From Tupaia tana (Eukaryota; Chordata; Mammalia; Scandentia; Tupaiidae), in assembly GCA_026018925.1 (NCBI GenBank), contig JAKSZU010000006.1, positions 132,968,092 through 133,032,091 of the forward strand: 64,000 nucleotides of DNA. Reading direction: 5' to 3'. Positions 1 to 9,915 of this stretch are shown here, in pieces; positions within the stretch are counted from its first letter, which is position 1, and every line of letters starts with the position of its first letter. Position numbers and translations under genes: made by a program. The notes under the pieces were generated by a model. The model did not search any database and had not been told where the DNA came from. It was given only the letters and a program-made list of their open reading frames with translations.

Positions 1-604
1 GTCCCTTCTTTGCGCTCCCATAAACACGGTAGCTAATCATGTAATAAAACATTTCATCTTGTATTTCAATTGCACGGGATTACATAGCTGCGTCTTCTGT
101 AAGCAGAACACAGAGAGAATCAAAGAAGTCTGTGTACCTAACATTCCTAGAGTCAAAAAAGGATTCCAAAAGGGTATGTCCTCTTGGAACAGGCTAAACC
201 TGGATCTAAGCCCTCCTTTAAGGGAGGATACACAAGATAAATATGTAGCAAAGGGGGAATATTGTAAATTCAGATTAGGAACCAGGATGGGAAGTAAAGA
301 AAGTTCATGAAATAAACTATGGGACCACACACATTTCAGGTATGCTAGGACAAAACTCCTCCTCACCCCCTCACCCATTTTCTTGGTCATGAGCTCCTGG
401 AGTCTGGCCCAGAGTAGATAGATACTCAAGTAAGAAGATGAGAATCAGTCATATGAAAACCCTCACAAATACCCTACACATGAGGCAAATTCTCTACATA
501 AAATCAAACACATATCTTCATGCAAACTTCTAATACTATTCAGCACATCCATTTATGCATAGGGAGAGAAGCAATAAGGTGAAACATTTATAGTTCAATA
601 AATA
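1..604. other. Unassigned AT-rich sequence
   Basis: No recognisable repeat, exon or RNA gene is visible. Short open frames on both strands lack codon bias, motifs and splice context. I see nothing further to annotate. Confidence 0.4.
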
Positions 605-614
605 ATATAGACTT

Positions 615-790
615 TTTTAAAAGAATTATTTTATTTAACCTTATATATTTATTTTAATTTGACCAGAGAGGGATAAAGAGAAAGAGCAGGAGGAAAGAGT
701 GAGAAAGCAAGCCTCCAGGTCCAGGACTTGAACCATGGTTGCCCATGTGGGAGTCCAATGCCCTTAACCACCACACCACCTGCAGGCCCC
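615..790 (-). mobile_element. Family B short tRNA-SINE
   Basis: Reading on the minus strand, the element runs from a GGCCTGCAGGTGGTGTGGTGG head (A box) through GACTCCCACATGGGC and a GGTTCAAGTCC B box to a pyrimidine run and a GTCAAATTAAAATA tail. A 10-bp target-site duplication, atatagactt, flanks it at 605-614 and 793-802. The duplication and A-rich tail indicate LINE-mediated retroposition. Confidence 0.9.
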
Positions 791-1084
791 AGATATAGAC
801 TTATTTTTAAATATAGGAACACTAACAAATTCAAAGTGAAAACAATATTTTGTTTTCAAGTACGTGAGTATGTCTGGTATTTTATAATAATCTTCCAAGG
901 ACTTCAAGAAATATTTAAATGGTTAATATAAAATTTGAATAGTATTATTTAATGGTTTATTGTTATTATTTGTTTATATGTAAATCAAAGTATGTGGTCC
1001 TTGAAATAAATTTTCTACTAAAATACAAAGGGGATTACATGTTATAGTCATTCTGTAGTTTACATTTTTAAAAGTTTATTTATT

Positions 1085-1322
1085 GGGGCCAGCTGCTGGC
1101 ATGGTAGTTAAGGTGCTGGACTCCCACATAGCCAACTAGGGTTTGAGTCCCAGATCTGGCAGCCTGAGACTCATACCAGGCACAAGTATGTGTGTGCCCC
1201 AAATTCTGAGAGAAGAATGGAGAAGGGTTTGTAGCATGGCCGTTCCCCTAAGGGGTGATTTCTCACTTTCTCTCTGGCAAGCTCACATGCCCTATAGCAA
1301 AAATCTCTCTAAAAATTAAAAA
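1085..1322 (+). mobile_element. Family A tRNA-SINE, diverged copy
   Basis: It starts GGGGCCAGCTGCTGGCATGG and has an intact B-box-like GGTTTGAGTCC. The AGAGAAGAATGGAGAAGGG body and the CCCTATAGCAAAAATCTC end block follow, with an A-rich tail. Many CpG sites of the family consensus have decayed to TG/CA, so this is an old copy. It abuts a minus-strand family C element, giving a tail-to-tail pair. Confidence 0.85.
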
Positions 1323-1330
1323 AAATATAT

Positions 1331-1536
1331 TTTATTTATTTCTTCCATAAGCAAGAGAGAGGGTGATCCTAACCATCTCTCAATGCTGAGATCCATCCTG
1401 AACCCTCAGCCAGTTCTGGATCATGGGCATATGCATGCCTGATGTATTCAGGGAGGTCTCCGGAATTGAACTAGGAAAAGTCACATGTGAATGCCTCAGA
1501 ATGCCTCATTTTACTACTGTGTCACCATCTTGCCCT
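1331..1536 (-). mobile_element. Family C tRNA-SINE, old copy
   Basis: On the minus strand the order is the tRNA-like head, a GTTCAATTCCGGAGACC block, the GATCCAGAACTGGCTGAG region, then a short pyrimidine run and an AGAAATAAATAAA tail. It matches the better-preserved C copies at 4,506 and 6,463 in order of blocks but is strongly diverged. Confidence 0.65.
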
Positions 1537-1744
1537 ACACTCTATAGTTTATCCTATATAGCTTGACAAACAGATTTCTCATGAAACGGACATCCCAAAT
1601 CAAATTTTATTATCTTTAATTCTGATAGCTTAATGATTTATGACAATTTGATGAATCAAAGATATTTTTCTTTTTCTTAAACATATGCAGACAAGTGGGT
1701 TCTGCTTCAGGCTGTATTTAGACTAGTATGATAAGTAGATTATT

Positions 1745-1880
1745 ATATTTTTGGTATTAATTTTGATTGACAAATCACAATTGTATCACATTTATAAAGT
1801 ACAATGCAATATTCTGACATGTGTATAAATAGGTTATTAACAATGACTAAATGAATATTGAAATTGTTTACTTTTTAAAA
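1745..1880 (-). mobile_element. L1 3' UTR fragment (L1MA/L1M type)
   Basis: The stretch ATTGACAAATCACAATTGTA followed by ...GTACAATGCAATATT... resembles the antisense of the L1MA/L1MB 3' untranslated region, which commonly reads TTGACAAATAATAATTGTAT. Only about 130 bp is recognisable. No ORF2 sequence is attached. Confidence 0.55.
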
Positions 1881-2454
1881 TTAAGATGATAGCATCTATA
1901 ACAGGTATGTTACCTTCTGAAATATTTTCAGAAGTATTTCCATAATCAGCAGGTCTGGTCTTTGCTGTCCCTCTTCCCTAGATCAATGGTCTTTATCCTT
2001 TCAAGAGGAGGATGGCTACCACCCTGAACAAGGCCACTAGTTAGCTTTGAGTTTCAGAGCTTACCTTTGTAATATGTAATGAGATAACAACTGTGAATGA
2101 CAAAATTTGAGAGTAAAAAGCAGTGAGGATTTCTATAACATACCCCTGCCAGCCAAAGCCAAAGCAAAATATGGATCCTAAGTGGAGCCAGTATGAGAAG
2201 TGTTGCATCCAAGAAGGAAAAGGAGAAGCCGTGGGGCAAAGAGAGAAGTTGGAATAGGAAGAAGAGCTCAGAAGCCTGGCTCAGGTTTCTTCAGTCTCTT
2301 GATATTTACCCCTTAGGGGCCAGGGCACAAGTACATCAGCTGGATAAAGGGAATCCAAAGAACCATGGGTTGGTCGTCCTCTTCTGTGGACATTACTTGG
2401 TTGGGAGGGTGGGGTAGTTCCAGGTTTCTCTGGAAATCCCTGTGGTTTTGTTTG
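1881..2454. other. Unassigned sequence
   Basis: No repeat family or exon is recognised. The open frames across 2,193-2,417 and 2,365-2,769 run into the flanking SINE, which argues against coding. Confidence 0.4.
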
Positions 2455-2700
2455 CTTTTAATTTTTCCAGGGGATACATGTGCTCACTGGTTGGTGGGAG
2501 AGAGGGAGAAAGTATCACCCCAGGGGGAAATGGTCATACCACAATCCCTTCGCCTCGAATCTCCTTTATTTTGGAACTTCAGGCACACATGCACATGCAC
2601 CTGGTATGTTTTTCAAAGAGCTGGGGGTCGAGACTCAGACTGTGTAGTAGGCCATGTGGGATTTAGCTGCCGAAACCACCAGGTCATGTGCTGGCCAGAG
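2455..2700 (-). mobile_element. Family A tRNA-SINE, old copy
   Basis: The minus strand shows a tRNA-like head with GGCCAGCACATGACC. The body TTCCCCCTGGGGTGATAC, the pyrimidine run CTCTCCCACCAACC, and the remains of the GCACATGTATCCCCT end block follow. CpG decay and several small changes mark it as old. Confidence 0.75.
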
Positions 2701-2851
2701 AATTCTGTTTTTAGTTTTGGTAAGGGAGCAATAAAAATTAGCAGTGAAAGAAAATGTCTAACAGATTGATTAAAATTGGTATTAATTCCTCATAGGACAA
2801 AAGCGTGTGCAGGGAACCTAAAAATGCCCACCCTCCTCACTCCAACAGCCA

Positions 2852-3192
2852 TGCCATGGTTTGAATGTATTCCCCGAAAGGTAATTCCCAATGCATCAGT
2901 GTGTGGAGCCAAATGGGAGCTCCACCCTTGTGAATAATGTCATTATCTCAGGAGTGGGTTGGTTATTGTGGGAGTGGGTTTGTTACCAAAGTGAATTCGA
3001 GTTTGGCCTCCTTGTGCTCTCTCACCCACTTATTTTTCACCACGGGATATCGCAAAAAGTTGCTTCACCAGATGCTGAACTCTTGATCACAGACTTCCCA
3101 GCCTCCACAATCAGGAGCCAATATATTTCTGTTCATTATAAATGACCCAGTCTGTGGTATTTTCTTATAACAACACAAAACAGACTAAGACA
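2852..3192 (+). mobile_element. Solo LTR of ERVL-MaLR class (MST type)
   Basis: The 341-bp unit begins TGCCATGGTTTGAATGT and ends AACAGACTAAGACA. Internal landmarks in order are CCCCGAAAG, a GGAGTGGGTT pair, ACTTCCCAGCCTCCACAATC, and the CCCAGTCTGTGGTATT segment, which match the MSTA-MSTD LTR consensus I know. No internal retroviral sequence lies on either side, so it is probably a recombinant solo LTR. I could not see a clean 5-bp target duplication. MaLR elements are non-autonomous relatives of ERV-L. Confidence 0.85.
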
Positions 3193-3940
3193 ATGCACCA
3201 ACATGTGCACAATACACAAGAAAACTGGGAAGGCACCAGGATGGGGAAAAGAAGGACCTTGCCACCAGTCCAAAAGGCACTGGAAGGTCAGCAGCAGATG
3301 CACTGCTCAGAGTCCGGGTATGGCCGATTATATCAGCAGCTGATTCAACAAAAGTCAGAGTCCTCTCCCCCCACATGGGTAGAGACAAAGTCAGAGGCAG
3401 GCCAGGAAGGATACAAAGTCAGCCCAAGAGGTGGTACACATAAATGTGGCCTGGCCATATGCACACAAACTCACCAAAGCTGGTTTCTTTATTTGGGATG
3501 AGGGCAAGGCCAGCATTACAATGGGCTTTGGGGGTGGAGGGTGCCTAGCCAAACACAACATGGCAGGAGGCATCACTCTCAGGTCACAGAGGTGAAGGGT
3601 TAGTTCCCAAGAGCAGTGATTCTCGATATTTTGCATCCAAGGCCCCTCACTCACCCCATGCTAGTCCTGAGCTTGGATAGGGAGACAGAGAAATTAACAA
3701 ACAGAGACAATTTAACGCTGAATTACTGCATGGTCACTTTTTACTACCTTCCAACCTGTCCACTGGGGTGGGACTCAGGAATAAGACTAGATCATGGAAA
3801 AAGTTTTCATTTTCTTTGTATATTAGAGTAAAAGTTAATGGATTTTGTCCCCATTTAGATGTGTCTCAAAAATTATTAGAACATTTTATCAGTTATTTCC
3901 CTATTTAAATAACTCCAAATGCTGTAAAAAAAGTATGTAT
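3193..3940. other. Unassigned sequence
   Basis: This stretch is moderately GC-rich and complex, without an identified repeat. The 119-residue frame at 3,142-3,501 starts inside the MST LTR, so it is not a plausible gene. Confidence 0.4.
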
Positions 3941-4020
3941 ATATGTAAATATATGTATAAATGCATACATACATATATATTATATTATATATACACACAC
4001 ATACACACACACATATTTAT
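3941..4020. repeat. AT/CA mixed microsatellite
   Basis: TATATGTAAATATATGTATA is followed by ATATTATATTATATATAC and a short (AC)n run. It is a low-complexity tract with no associated element. Confidence 0.85.
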
Positions 4021-4354
4021 ATATTTTTTCCTACTTTTTCTTTGTGTATCAGATCCGTCTCTTCTTATGCTACAGAAAAATTACATGTTACCTCACTCGA
4101 CATACCAAAGGAACCAAGAGCATCAATTTCCTAAGAGTCAGTAAGAAAGATGACCACTTGGACCCCCCTGCCAGCCTAACGCATATTTCCTACTGTCCTC
4201 TTGTGAAGTCTGCCAAAAAGATACATGATCTAAAGTCTTAATTGCAATAAATCTGAGATACTATGGCAACATGCCTAACTTAAATCCTTAAGATGTATGT
4301 TATGGTTCTTTTGACAAATTCCAAGAACTTTCACACTGTCGATCAGACAAGGAG

Positions 4355-4498
4355 GCAGTACCGTACACACGGAGGTAGCAGCACTGCACTGGAAACCATA
4401 GTCGGGATCTGTGGGCTTCACCTCCACAGTCTACCAGTTAGCTGAGTGTTCTCAGACAAGTCACTGGGTCTTTCAGGGTACTCTATTCATCATATTAA
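4355..4498 (+). mobile_element. MIR fragment (possible)
   Basis: The order ...GGGCTTCACCTCCACAGTC, CCAGTTAGCTGAGTG, CTCAGACAAGTCACTGGG resembles the MIR core (LACTAGCTGTGTGACCTTGGGCAAG-like) in sense orientation. Divergence is high. Confidence 0.45.
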
Positions 4499-4505
4499 AG
4501 ACCTG

Positions 4506-4722
4506 GGCAGGCAGGTGATGGCACAGTGGTAATACAACTGGATCTACATGGGGAAGGTCCTAGGTTTGCGTCCAGGGACCTCCCGAGCATTTCAGACTCA
4601 TATCCACATAGCTGTGATCCAGGCTGGGAGACTGGGAGTGTCACACATGACGACTTCGTTAGGGGTGTCTCGCTCCCTCTCTCTCTCTGAATCTCTCTCT
4701 CAGAAGAAATAAATAAGTAAAG
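4506..4722 (+). mobile_element. Family C tRNA-SINE
   Basis: The head GGCAGGTGATGGCACAGTGG serves as A box. ACATGGGGAAGGTCCTAGG leads to a degenerate B box. The body CCTCCCGAGCATTTCAGAC, GTGATCCAGGCTGGGAGACTG and GACTTCGTTAGG is followed by a (CT)n run and an AGAAATAAATAAGTAAA tail. It is the clearest copy of this family in the window. It is followed at once by a family A element, so one may have landed in the tail of the other. Confidence 0.8.
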
Positions 4723-4995
4723 GTCCAGTCCATGTCCTGGTGTTTAAGGGGACCAGAGCCCATAGGATTAACCATGCTATTTGAGTCCTGCACCCAGCAG
4801 CTTGAGAAACATGCCAGACGCATGTGCGTGCATGCCCAAAATCCCAAAAGGGAGAGAAAATGGAGAAGGAATTGCGGCGTGACCATGAGCTATTGTTGGG
4901 GCGATGCTTTCTCTGTCTCCCTCTCTTTCTGTTTCTGTTTCTCTGGCAAGCATTCACACCCTGTAGAAAAATTAAAAAAAAAAAAAAAAAAAAAC
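4723..4995 (+). mobile_element. Family A tRNA-SINE, diverged head
   Basis: The body CCAAAATCCCAAAAGGGAG, TGGAGAAGGAATTGCGGCGT and the CTGGCAAGCATTCACACCCT end block are followed by 24 A residues. The tRNA-like head is degraded, but TTTGAGTCCTGCACCCAGC remains. The C6-T-G6 palindrome has been lost. Confidence 0.75.
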
Positions 4996-5234
4996 TAACT
5001 AAATAAACTAAGATTTGGAGCGTGGCCTACATGATTTCTAAAGTTCCTTCTTGCTGTAGTATTTCTATCTCAAGTAGATGGTAGCTTCTGATGGTACCTT
5101 AATCTTTCTAATTCATGAATACAGGCAGAGAAAGTTAACTTGATTTGCCAATCATGATAGAAAAATTGGTACCATGAATTGGTAATATGAGGAGTAAGAG
5201 ACAGAGATGCCCAATGAGACCCAGGTCATGAATA

Positions 5235-5480
5235 ATCATCATAACAGCAAACCTGTTGATATCTCACAGTACTTACCATGAGTAGGTACGGTGCTAAGCA
5301 TGTTGCATCTATTATCTGGCTAACTTGACAACAATTGTACATCTCACATTTCATAGCTTTTTTGTTGTAGCCAAATAATAAATTTTATTATACCGATGTC
5401 ATGGACAAGAACACTGGCACAGAGGGATTAAGAAATGTGCTCTAGTTCATACAGGTAGAAAGCCTTCAGCCAGCTCTGCT
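5235..5480 (-). mobile_element. MIR, interrupted by a short insert
   Basis: AGTACTTACCATGAGTAGGT, GTGCTAAGCATG..., CACTGGCACAGAGGGATTAA and GAAATGTGCTC follow the MIR antisense order. Between about 5,339 and 5,392 a foreign AT-rich segment replaces the expected contiguous core. Its first 36 bp recur at 7,876 (see findings). Confidence 0.75.
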
Positions 5481-5689
5481 ACTCTATTAATCACATCCAA
5501 AAGAATTCAATGAAAACATAGTGAAAAGTGCAAGACAAAAGAAATTCTAGAAGCACCTTCATATTAAAAATATTTACCATAACCATTTTTGAAACTAAAG
5601 TTAAATAAATACGCAGGAAAAAGTTGCTGATTCAAAATTGTATTTTCATGAGTTAATGGTACACACATGCAGGCAAAGTTGAAACCAGA

Positions 5690-5805
5690 AAGGACGTATC
5701 ATTTAGTCACTTCACTCGAAGGGAAAGCTAGTTTACACAGGGTAATGGCGGGACTGTAGCTGGAACCTGACTCCTCTTTTCCAGTCCAATGCCCTCCCTA
5801 ACGTT
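5690..5805 (-). mobile_element. MIR fragment
   Basis: The run from ATTTAGTCACTTCACTCGAA to GCGGGACTGTAGCTGGAACC and the final CCAGTCCAATGCCCT resembles the 5' half of MIR in antisense. It ends a few bases before a family B insertion. Confidence 0.55.
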
Positions 5806-5838
5806 TTCTCATACTGGGAAAGTCAGGATGCATTTTTA

Positions 5839-6052
5839 TTTTTAAAGAATTATTTAACTTTATTTATCTATTTATTTATTTATCTTAATTTGACCAGAGA
5901 GGGATAGAGTTAGAGAGAGTTAGAGGGATAGAGTTAGAGAGAGAGCTAGAAAGAGAGAAAGTGAGAAAGCAAGCCAACAGGTCCAGGACTTGAACTGCAG
6001 TTGGCCATGCAGGGAGTCCAGCATGCTTAGCCACCATGCCACCGTCTGGCCC
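5839..6052 (-). mobile_element. Family B short tRNA-SINE
   Basis: On the minus strand GGCCAGACGGTGGCATGGTGG leads to GACTCCCTGCATGGCC, then a B box GTTCAAGTCCTGGACC, a purine/pyrimidine run and a GGTCAAATTAAGATAAATA tail. A perfect 16-bp target-site duplication, tcaggatgcattttta, lies at 5,823-5,838 and 6,053-6,068. Confidence 0.92.
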
Positions 6053-6127
6053 TCAGGATGCATTTTTACATAGAAAAAATATGTCATGATTTTCAGACAG
6101 CCCAATATTTTGTAAAGAGGATCGAGG

Positions 6128-6350
6128 TCGAGACGGCTGGCTTTGAAGCCAGACCGCTTGGTATTAATTCCTGTTCTCAGTTAGTAGCTGTATGATTTTA
6201 TGCCTGTTTCCACATCTATAAAATGTCAGTATTGATACTCTTTTAGTGTATATGGCTGTTATAAGAATTAAAATGGTTACTAAGTATCAGACACTTAGAA
6301 GCATTTCTGGTACCCAGCAAGCACCTATTAAGTTACTACTACAACAGTAA
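6128..6350 (+). mobile_element. MIR
   Basis: The sense order is GGCTTTGAAGCCAGACCGC, GTTAGTAGCTGTATGATTTT, CCACATCTATAAAATGTCAG, GGCTGTTATAAGAATTAAA and CTGGTACCCAGCAAGCACC. This corresponds to most of the MIR consensus including the core. Confidence 0.8.
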
Positions 6351-6462
6351 TTGCCCATTTGAAAAATAAGGTGATCAAAAGGCCAATGGCCACTCAGTTG
6401 TAGAGTGAAGAGAGCATAAACATATTAATAACACCTGAGACATTCCAGCTTTTTCCTGTTCT

Positions 6463-6742
6463 GGGCCAGGAGGTGGCACAGAAGCAACACAACTAGACTC
6501 ACATGGAAAGGTCCTGGGTTGGGTCCTGGGATCTCCCTGCATACTCGGGGCACATGCGTACCCATGATCTGGGCCAACTGAGATTAGGGGTTAATCACAG
6601 CATGGAGACTTTGTTGGGCAGTCTCTCTCTCTCCCTCTCCCTCTCCCTCTCCCTCTCCCTCTCCCTCTCCCTCTCCCTCTCCCTCTCCCTCTCCCTCTCC
6701 CTCTCCCTATCCCTTTCTCTCTCTGAAGAAGTAAATGCATAA
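6463..6742 (+). mobile_element. Family C tRNA-SINE with expanded hexamer repeat
   Basis: GGGCCAGGAGGTGGCACAGA forms the head. ACATGGAAAGGTCCTGGGTT and ATCTCCCTGCATACTCGGGG follow, then GGAGACTTTGTTGGGCAGTC. The normal short pyrimidine run has grown into a (CTCCCT)n array at about 6,628-6,706, ahead of a GAAGAAGTAAATGCATAAA tail. Confidence 0.8.
6628..6722. repeat. (CTCCCT)n microsatellite inside a SINE
   Basis: About 13 near-perfect CTCCCT hexamers are bordered by plain CT repeats. The array sits where family C elements carry a short pyrimidine run, so it is a SINE-seeded expansion. Confidence 0.95.
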
Positions 6743-6761
6743 ACTTTTACAAAGTAAAACT

Positions 6762-6929
6762 CAGGTCTGGCAGGGGGCGTGGTAGTTAAGGGTTCTAGAT
6801 TCCCACACGACTGACCACAGTTTGAGTCCCTGACCTGGCGGCTTGCTTTCACTCTTTCCTTTTCTCTAGTCAAATAAAAAAATAAGAAGAACAAATGGAA
6901 TTAAATAAATAAATAAATCTTTTAAAAAA
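6762..6929 (+). mobile_element. Family B short tRNA-SINE
   Basis: GGTCTGGCAGGGGGCGTGGT leads to GATTCCCACACGACTGACC, a B box GTTTGAGTCC and GGCGGCTTGCTTTCACTC. The TAGTCAAATAAAAAAATAAG tail ends in TCTTTTAAAAAAAA. The flank agtaaaact recurs on both sides as a target duplication. Confidence 0.88.
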
Positions 6930-7072
6930 AAGAGTAAAACTATTTTATTCTCCTAAGCACATCATATAGACAATGGAGTCAAATAAATCTTTATGAAGTC
7001 CAGAGTTACAGGAAAGGCTATAAAAAATGAGTAATTTCACTAGCACAGTCTCTGAGTCTTGGTTTCCTTCTT

Positions 7073-7330
7073 CTTTCTTTTTTTATTTTTAAAGGAAGAG
7101 AAGCTGACTTTATTATAGGGTACATGTACTCCTGAAGAAAGAGAGAGAAAGCACCCCTCAATTGGAATGGCTATGCAACAGTCTCTTCTCTTCTATTCTC
7201 CTGTTGGGATTTTGGGCATGCACACACATGTGCTCAGTTTGTTTTTTAAGCCACCAGGTCTGGGACTTGAACCACACACTTAGTGAGTGGGATCCAGCCA
7301 CCTTAACTACCATGCCACAGGGCTGGCTCC
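7073..7330 (-). mobile_element. Family A tRNA-SINE, old copy
   Basis: On the minus strand GGAGCCAGCCCTGTGGCATGG leads to the B box GGTTCAAGTCCC, GGCTTAAAAAACAAACTGAG, the ACAGGAGAATAGAAGAG body and the end block. The sequence tttccttctt occurs on both flanks as a probable target duplication. Confidence 0.8.
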
Positions 7331-7875
7331 TTCATTTCCTTCTTAAACTTTGCTATCTAGGGGTATGTCTCAAGATTTTCTCAAATTTCATTAATAACTT
7401 AGGTGAAAAAAAAAATGTTATATATTAATTTAAGAAATTCTAACCAAGTGAATAATATACGATCATTAATTTCTAAACTTTTTTTTTCTGTTTTCAATCA
7501 GATTTCTTGCCATTTTATACTTGAGTATGATTATAGGAAAACATATATCATTTGCAATTAAAACAATCTTTAATCTTAAAAGAATGTCCATGGGTAGAAG
7601 AAACAGAGAACAAGTCCTCTAGCCCCATCCTTGGCATTAGCCCACCACTTGCTCAAGGAATCTTAACTCATAAAGGAGGAACACTGTATAGCTTTAAAAT
7701 GACTTCATTCCCATATTTACATATTTTTAATAGGGCTATGATGAATCTCCTTCCGCTTGACTCCTATTTTGAGCTGTGATATTTTAATCTCCATTCTTGC
7801 TGCAACTTAGCAGATGAATGTGCAGTGTGACAGAGCTCAGAGGAAATAGTATAAATAAAGCAAAGTGGAGCTATG

Positions 7876-7914
7876 ACATCTCACATTTTATAGCTTTTTT
7901 ATTGTAGCCGAAGC
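7876..7914. repeat. Second copy of a 37-bp dispersed segment
   Basis: acatctcacatttta then tagcttttttattgtagcc differs at about three positions from 5,339-5,375. The flanks are unrelated beyond this. The source family is unknown. Confidence 0.6.
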
Positions 7915-9329
7915 ATAAACAGAGCACAGCTGTGTTATACTTACCGCTGTGAGCACTCCCTCAATCCTCACCCCCTATTGCTTTTAAAAAGACAGTGCCC
8001 TTATTCAGACAGCTTTGGCTGTAGGTAGCATGGCTCCACCAGGCAACCCTCTGCCCCAAACTCTACATTTGACTCATTTCTCCTCTTACAGATGCAGATT
8101 TGTCATGTACCACATCATTCATCTGACTGAGAACCAAGATGCCAACTGCAGCCATGCTGCACAACAGTGAAAGCACAGGGCTCTTACCTACTGGAATACT
8201 GCTCTGTAATCCAAACTGTGACTTGTCACTCCTTCCTAACACATGCTACACCCAAATAATTTACAAACACTCTCGTAATGGGAGACAGGAAATTAGCTGG
8301 GAGTATTCAAACTAGTGCACTCTCTTAATAAGAGCCTCTTTTAAAATGAAGAAGTTATATTTCTCACTTTCAAAATAACTTAGTCATGTTTGGGTGAAAG
8401 TTGGAAATGCCAAGAGGGTCAAATAAAATGAGAGTTAGAGAAGCAGTATGGAGATATGCGAAATAATCCTACATGCTAACACGATCATATGGTTTTGAAT
8501 TTTTTTTGTGGCTAGTTACGTGTTTCAGTAAGCGAAGAAGACGGAGCACAACAAATAGCATGCACCTTCTACTCTCTGACAAATAAGAGGTTATATACAC
8601 ATTGTTGATTAATGCGGAATAGTCACCTGATGTAAGCTGAGCCAATCAGAGTCCTTCCCTGAGATATTTTACTTAAATAGAATACAGATAGCAGTGAGCT
8701 ATAAAATTCCAATGTAGCTATTAACAGTGACATTTCCTCCCATATAGAGAAATCTCCATTTCGGGGAGAAAGAAAAAAAACCAACAATCAAAGTGACACA
8801 GAGACAAGGGAAAGGGATTAAATTTAGACAGAGTTTGACTTCCTGGTTCCAACTATTCCTGAAGTCTGTCCCCATTTTTCAATTTGTCTTCCTTGTATTT
8901 CTTTACCCAAGAAATTTCTGCTCGTTTTTACAAAGGGCCTCAAATTGGATTTTGTCACTCAAAAAAGGAGCATCTTACTGATTCCACGTTCCAGAAGAAG
9001 ATTCTCCTTTTGCGCTGGGTTACAATTTAATCGTCCTTTCTCAAATACCCATCTAACTTACAGGAAGGAAGGAAAACCCTTTGGGCTTGTGGAGGAATGT
9101 GTAATGAAAATTCAAAAGACACATGCTTCCCAGTGAAAAGAATATAGGGGCATAGTAGCCTAGACACCACTCAAGTGAAATGAAAGACAAGAAGATTGAT
9201 TTGCATCACCATTAACATGGAAGGAGAAAAGCACAGGAACACAATAACTGCAAGAACCACCTCCATTGACATACGTAATTGTTTCGAAACAACAGGCCCA
9301 AATGGGCTAAAGTAGCGGCAAAGTTGGTA

Positions 9330-9660
9330 TCCCAAGCTTCTCAGCTATCTATCCGCCCAAAGTTGCTCTTCTGCCAAGCTCATTGTTTACCAAGCTGCCA
9401 GCCCAGCCCAGGGATCTGATTAGCAATTTGCACTTTTGTGAGAGGATTAACAGAATTCCTTTGTTTTGATGTCGGATTATCAAACTGCATCTTTAAAGAG
9501 GTGTGACCTCATCCAGATTCATAAGCCTGCTCCCTTGAGAATGACTTGAATTTTACTCCACTTGCGCAACATATAATTTCATAAAGGAGTTACTGTCAAA
9601 ACATGGTACTCAATTCTTGATGTGTGTGAAGAAGCACATTTGTAATGTAAATAACCTCAG
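9330..9660. promoter_or_regulatory. Candidate conserved non-coding element
   Basis: The block has complex, balanced composition. It contains several transcription-factor-like cores: two GATTA/TAATC-type sites, ATTGTT and TTTGTT Sox-like cores, and AGGTGTGACCTC, a T-box or nuclear-receptor-like site. It lies in the middle of a repeat-free stretch. This is inference from composition only. Confidence 0.2.
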
Positions 9661-9856
9661 AAGTTTTGTGATATTTTAAAATAACCCATCTGGTGGGAAA
9701 ACAAGGATTTTCAACCCATTTGGTTCCCGCACTAGTAAATTAGTGTGCATCTAGCTCAGAGAACCCAGAGATCAACCTCAGCCCCAGAATGAGGCTCATG
9801 TTGCTTTTATTTTCCAGGACAAGTATTTTTAATTGTTCCAGTGCTCTTGACATGTT

Positions 9857-9915
9857 TTTTGTTTTGTTTTGTTTTTTTGTTGTTGTTATTGTTTTGTTTT
9901 GTTTTTTTTTTTTTT
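9857..9915. repeat. (TTTTG)n / poly(T) tract
   Basis: It consists of repeated TTTTG units and TTG triplets followed by about 14 T. It may be the reversed A-rich tail of a minus-strand retroposon whose body I cannot identify downstream. Confidence 0.8.

Noticed and set aside
3142-3501. 119-residue open frame
   Set aside because: It begins inside an MST LTR and runs out of it; no recognisable protein features.
8636-8690. Possible promoter with a CCAAT box (AGCCAATCAG) and an AT-rich TATA-like stretch
   Set aside because: There is no downstream exon, and GAGCCAATCAGAGTCCTTCC-type wording is familiar from ancient interspersed repeats.
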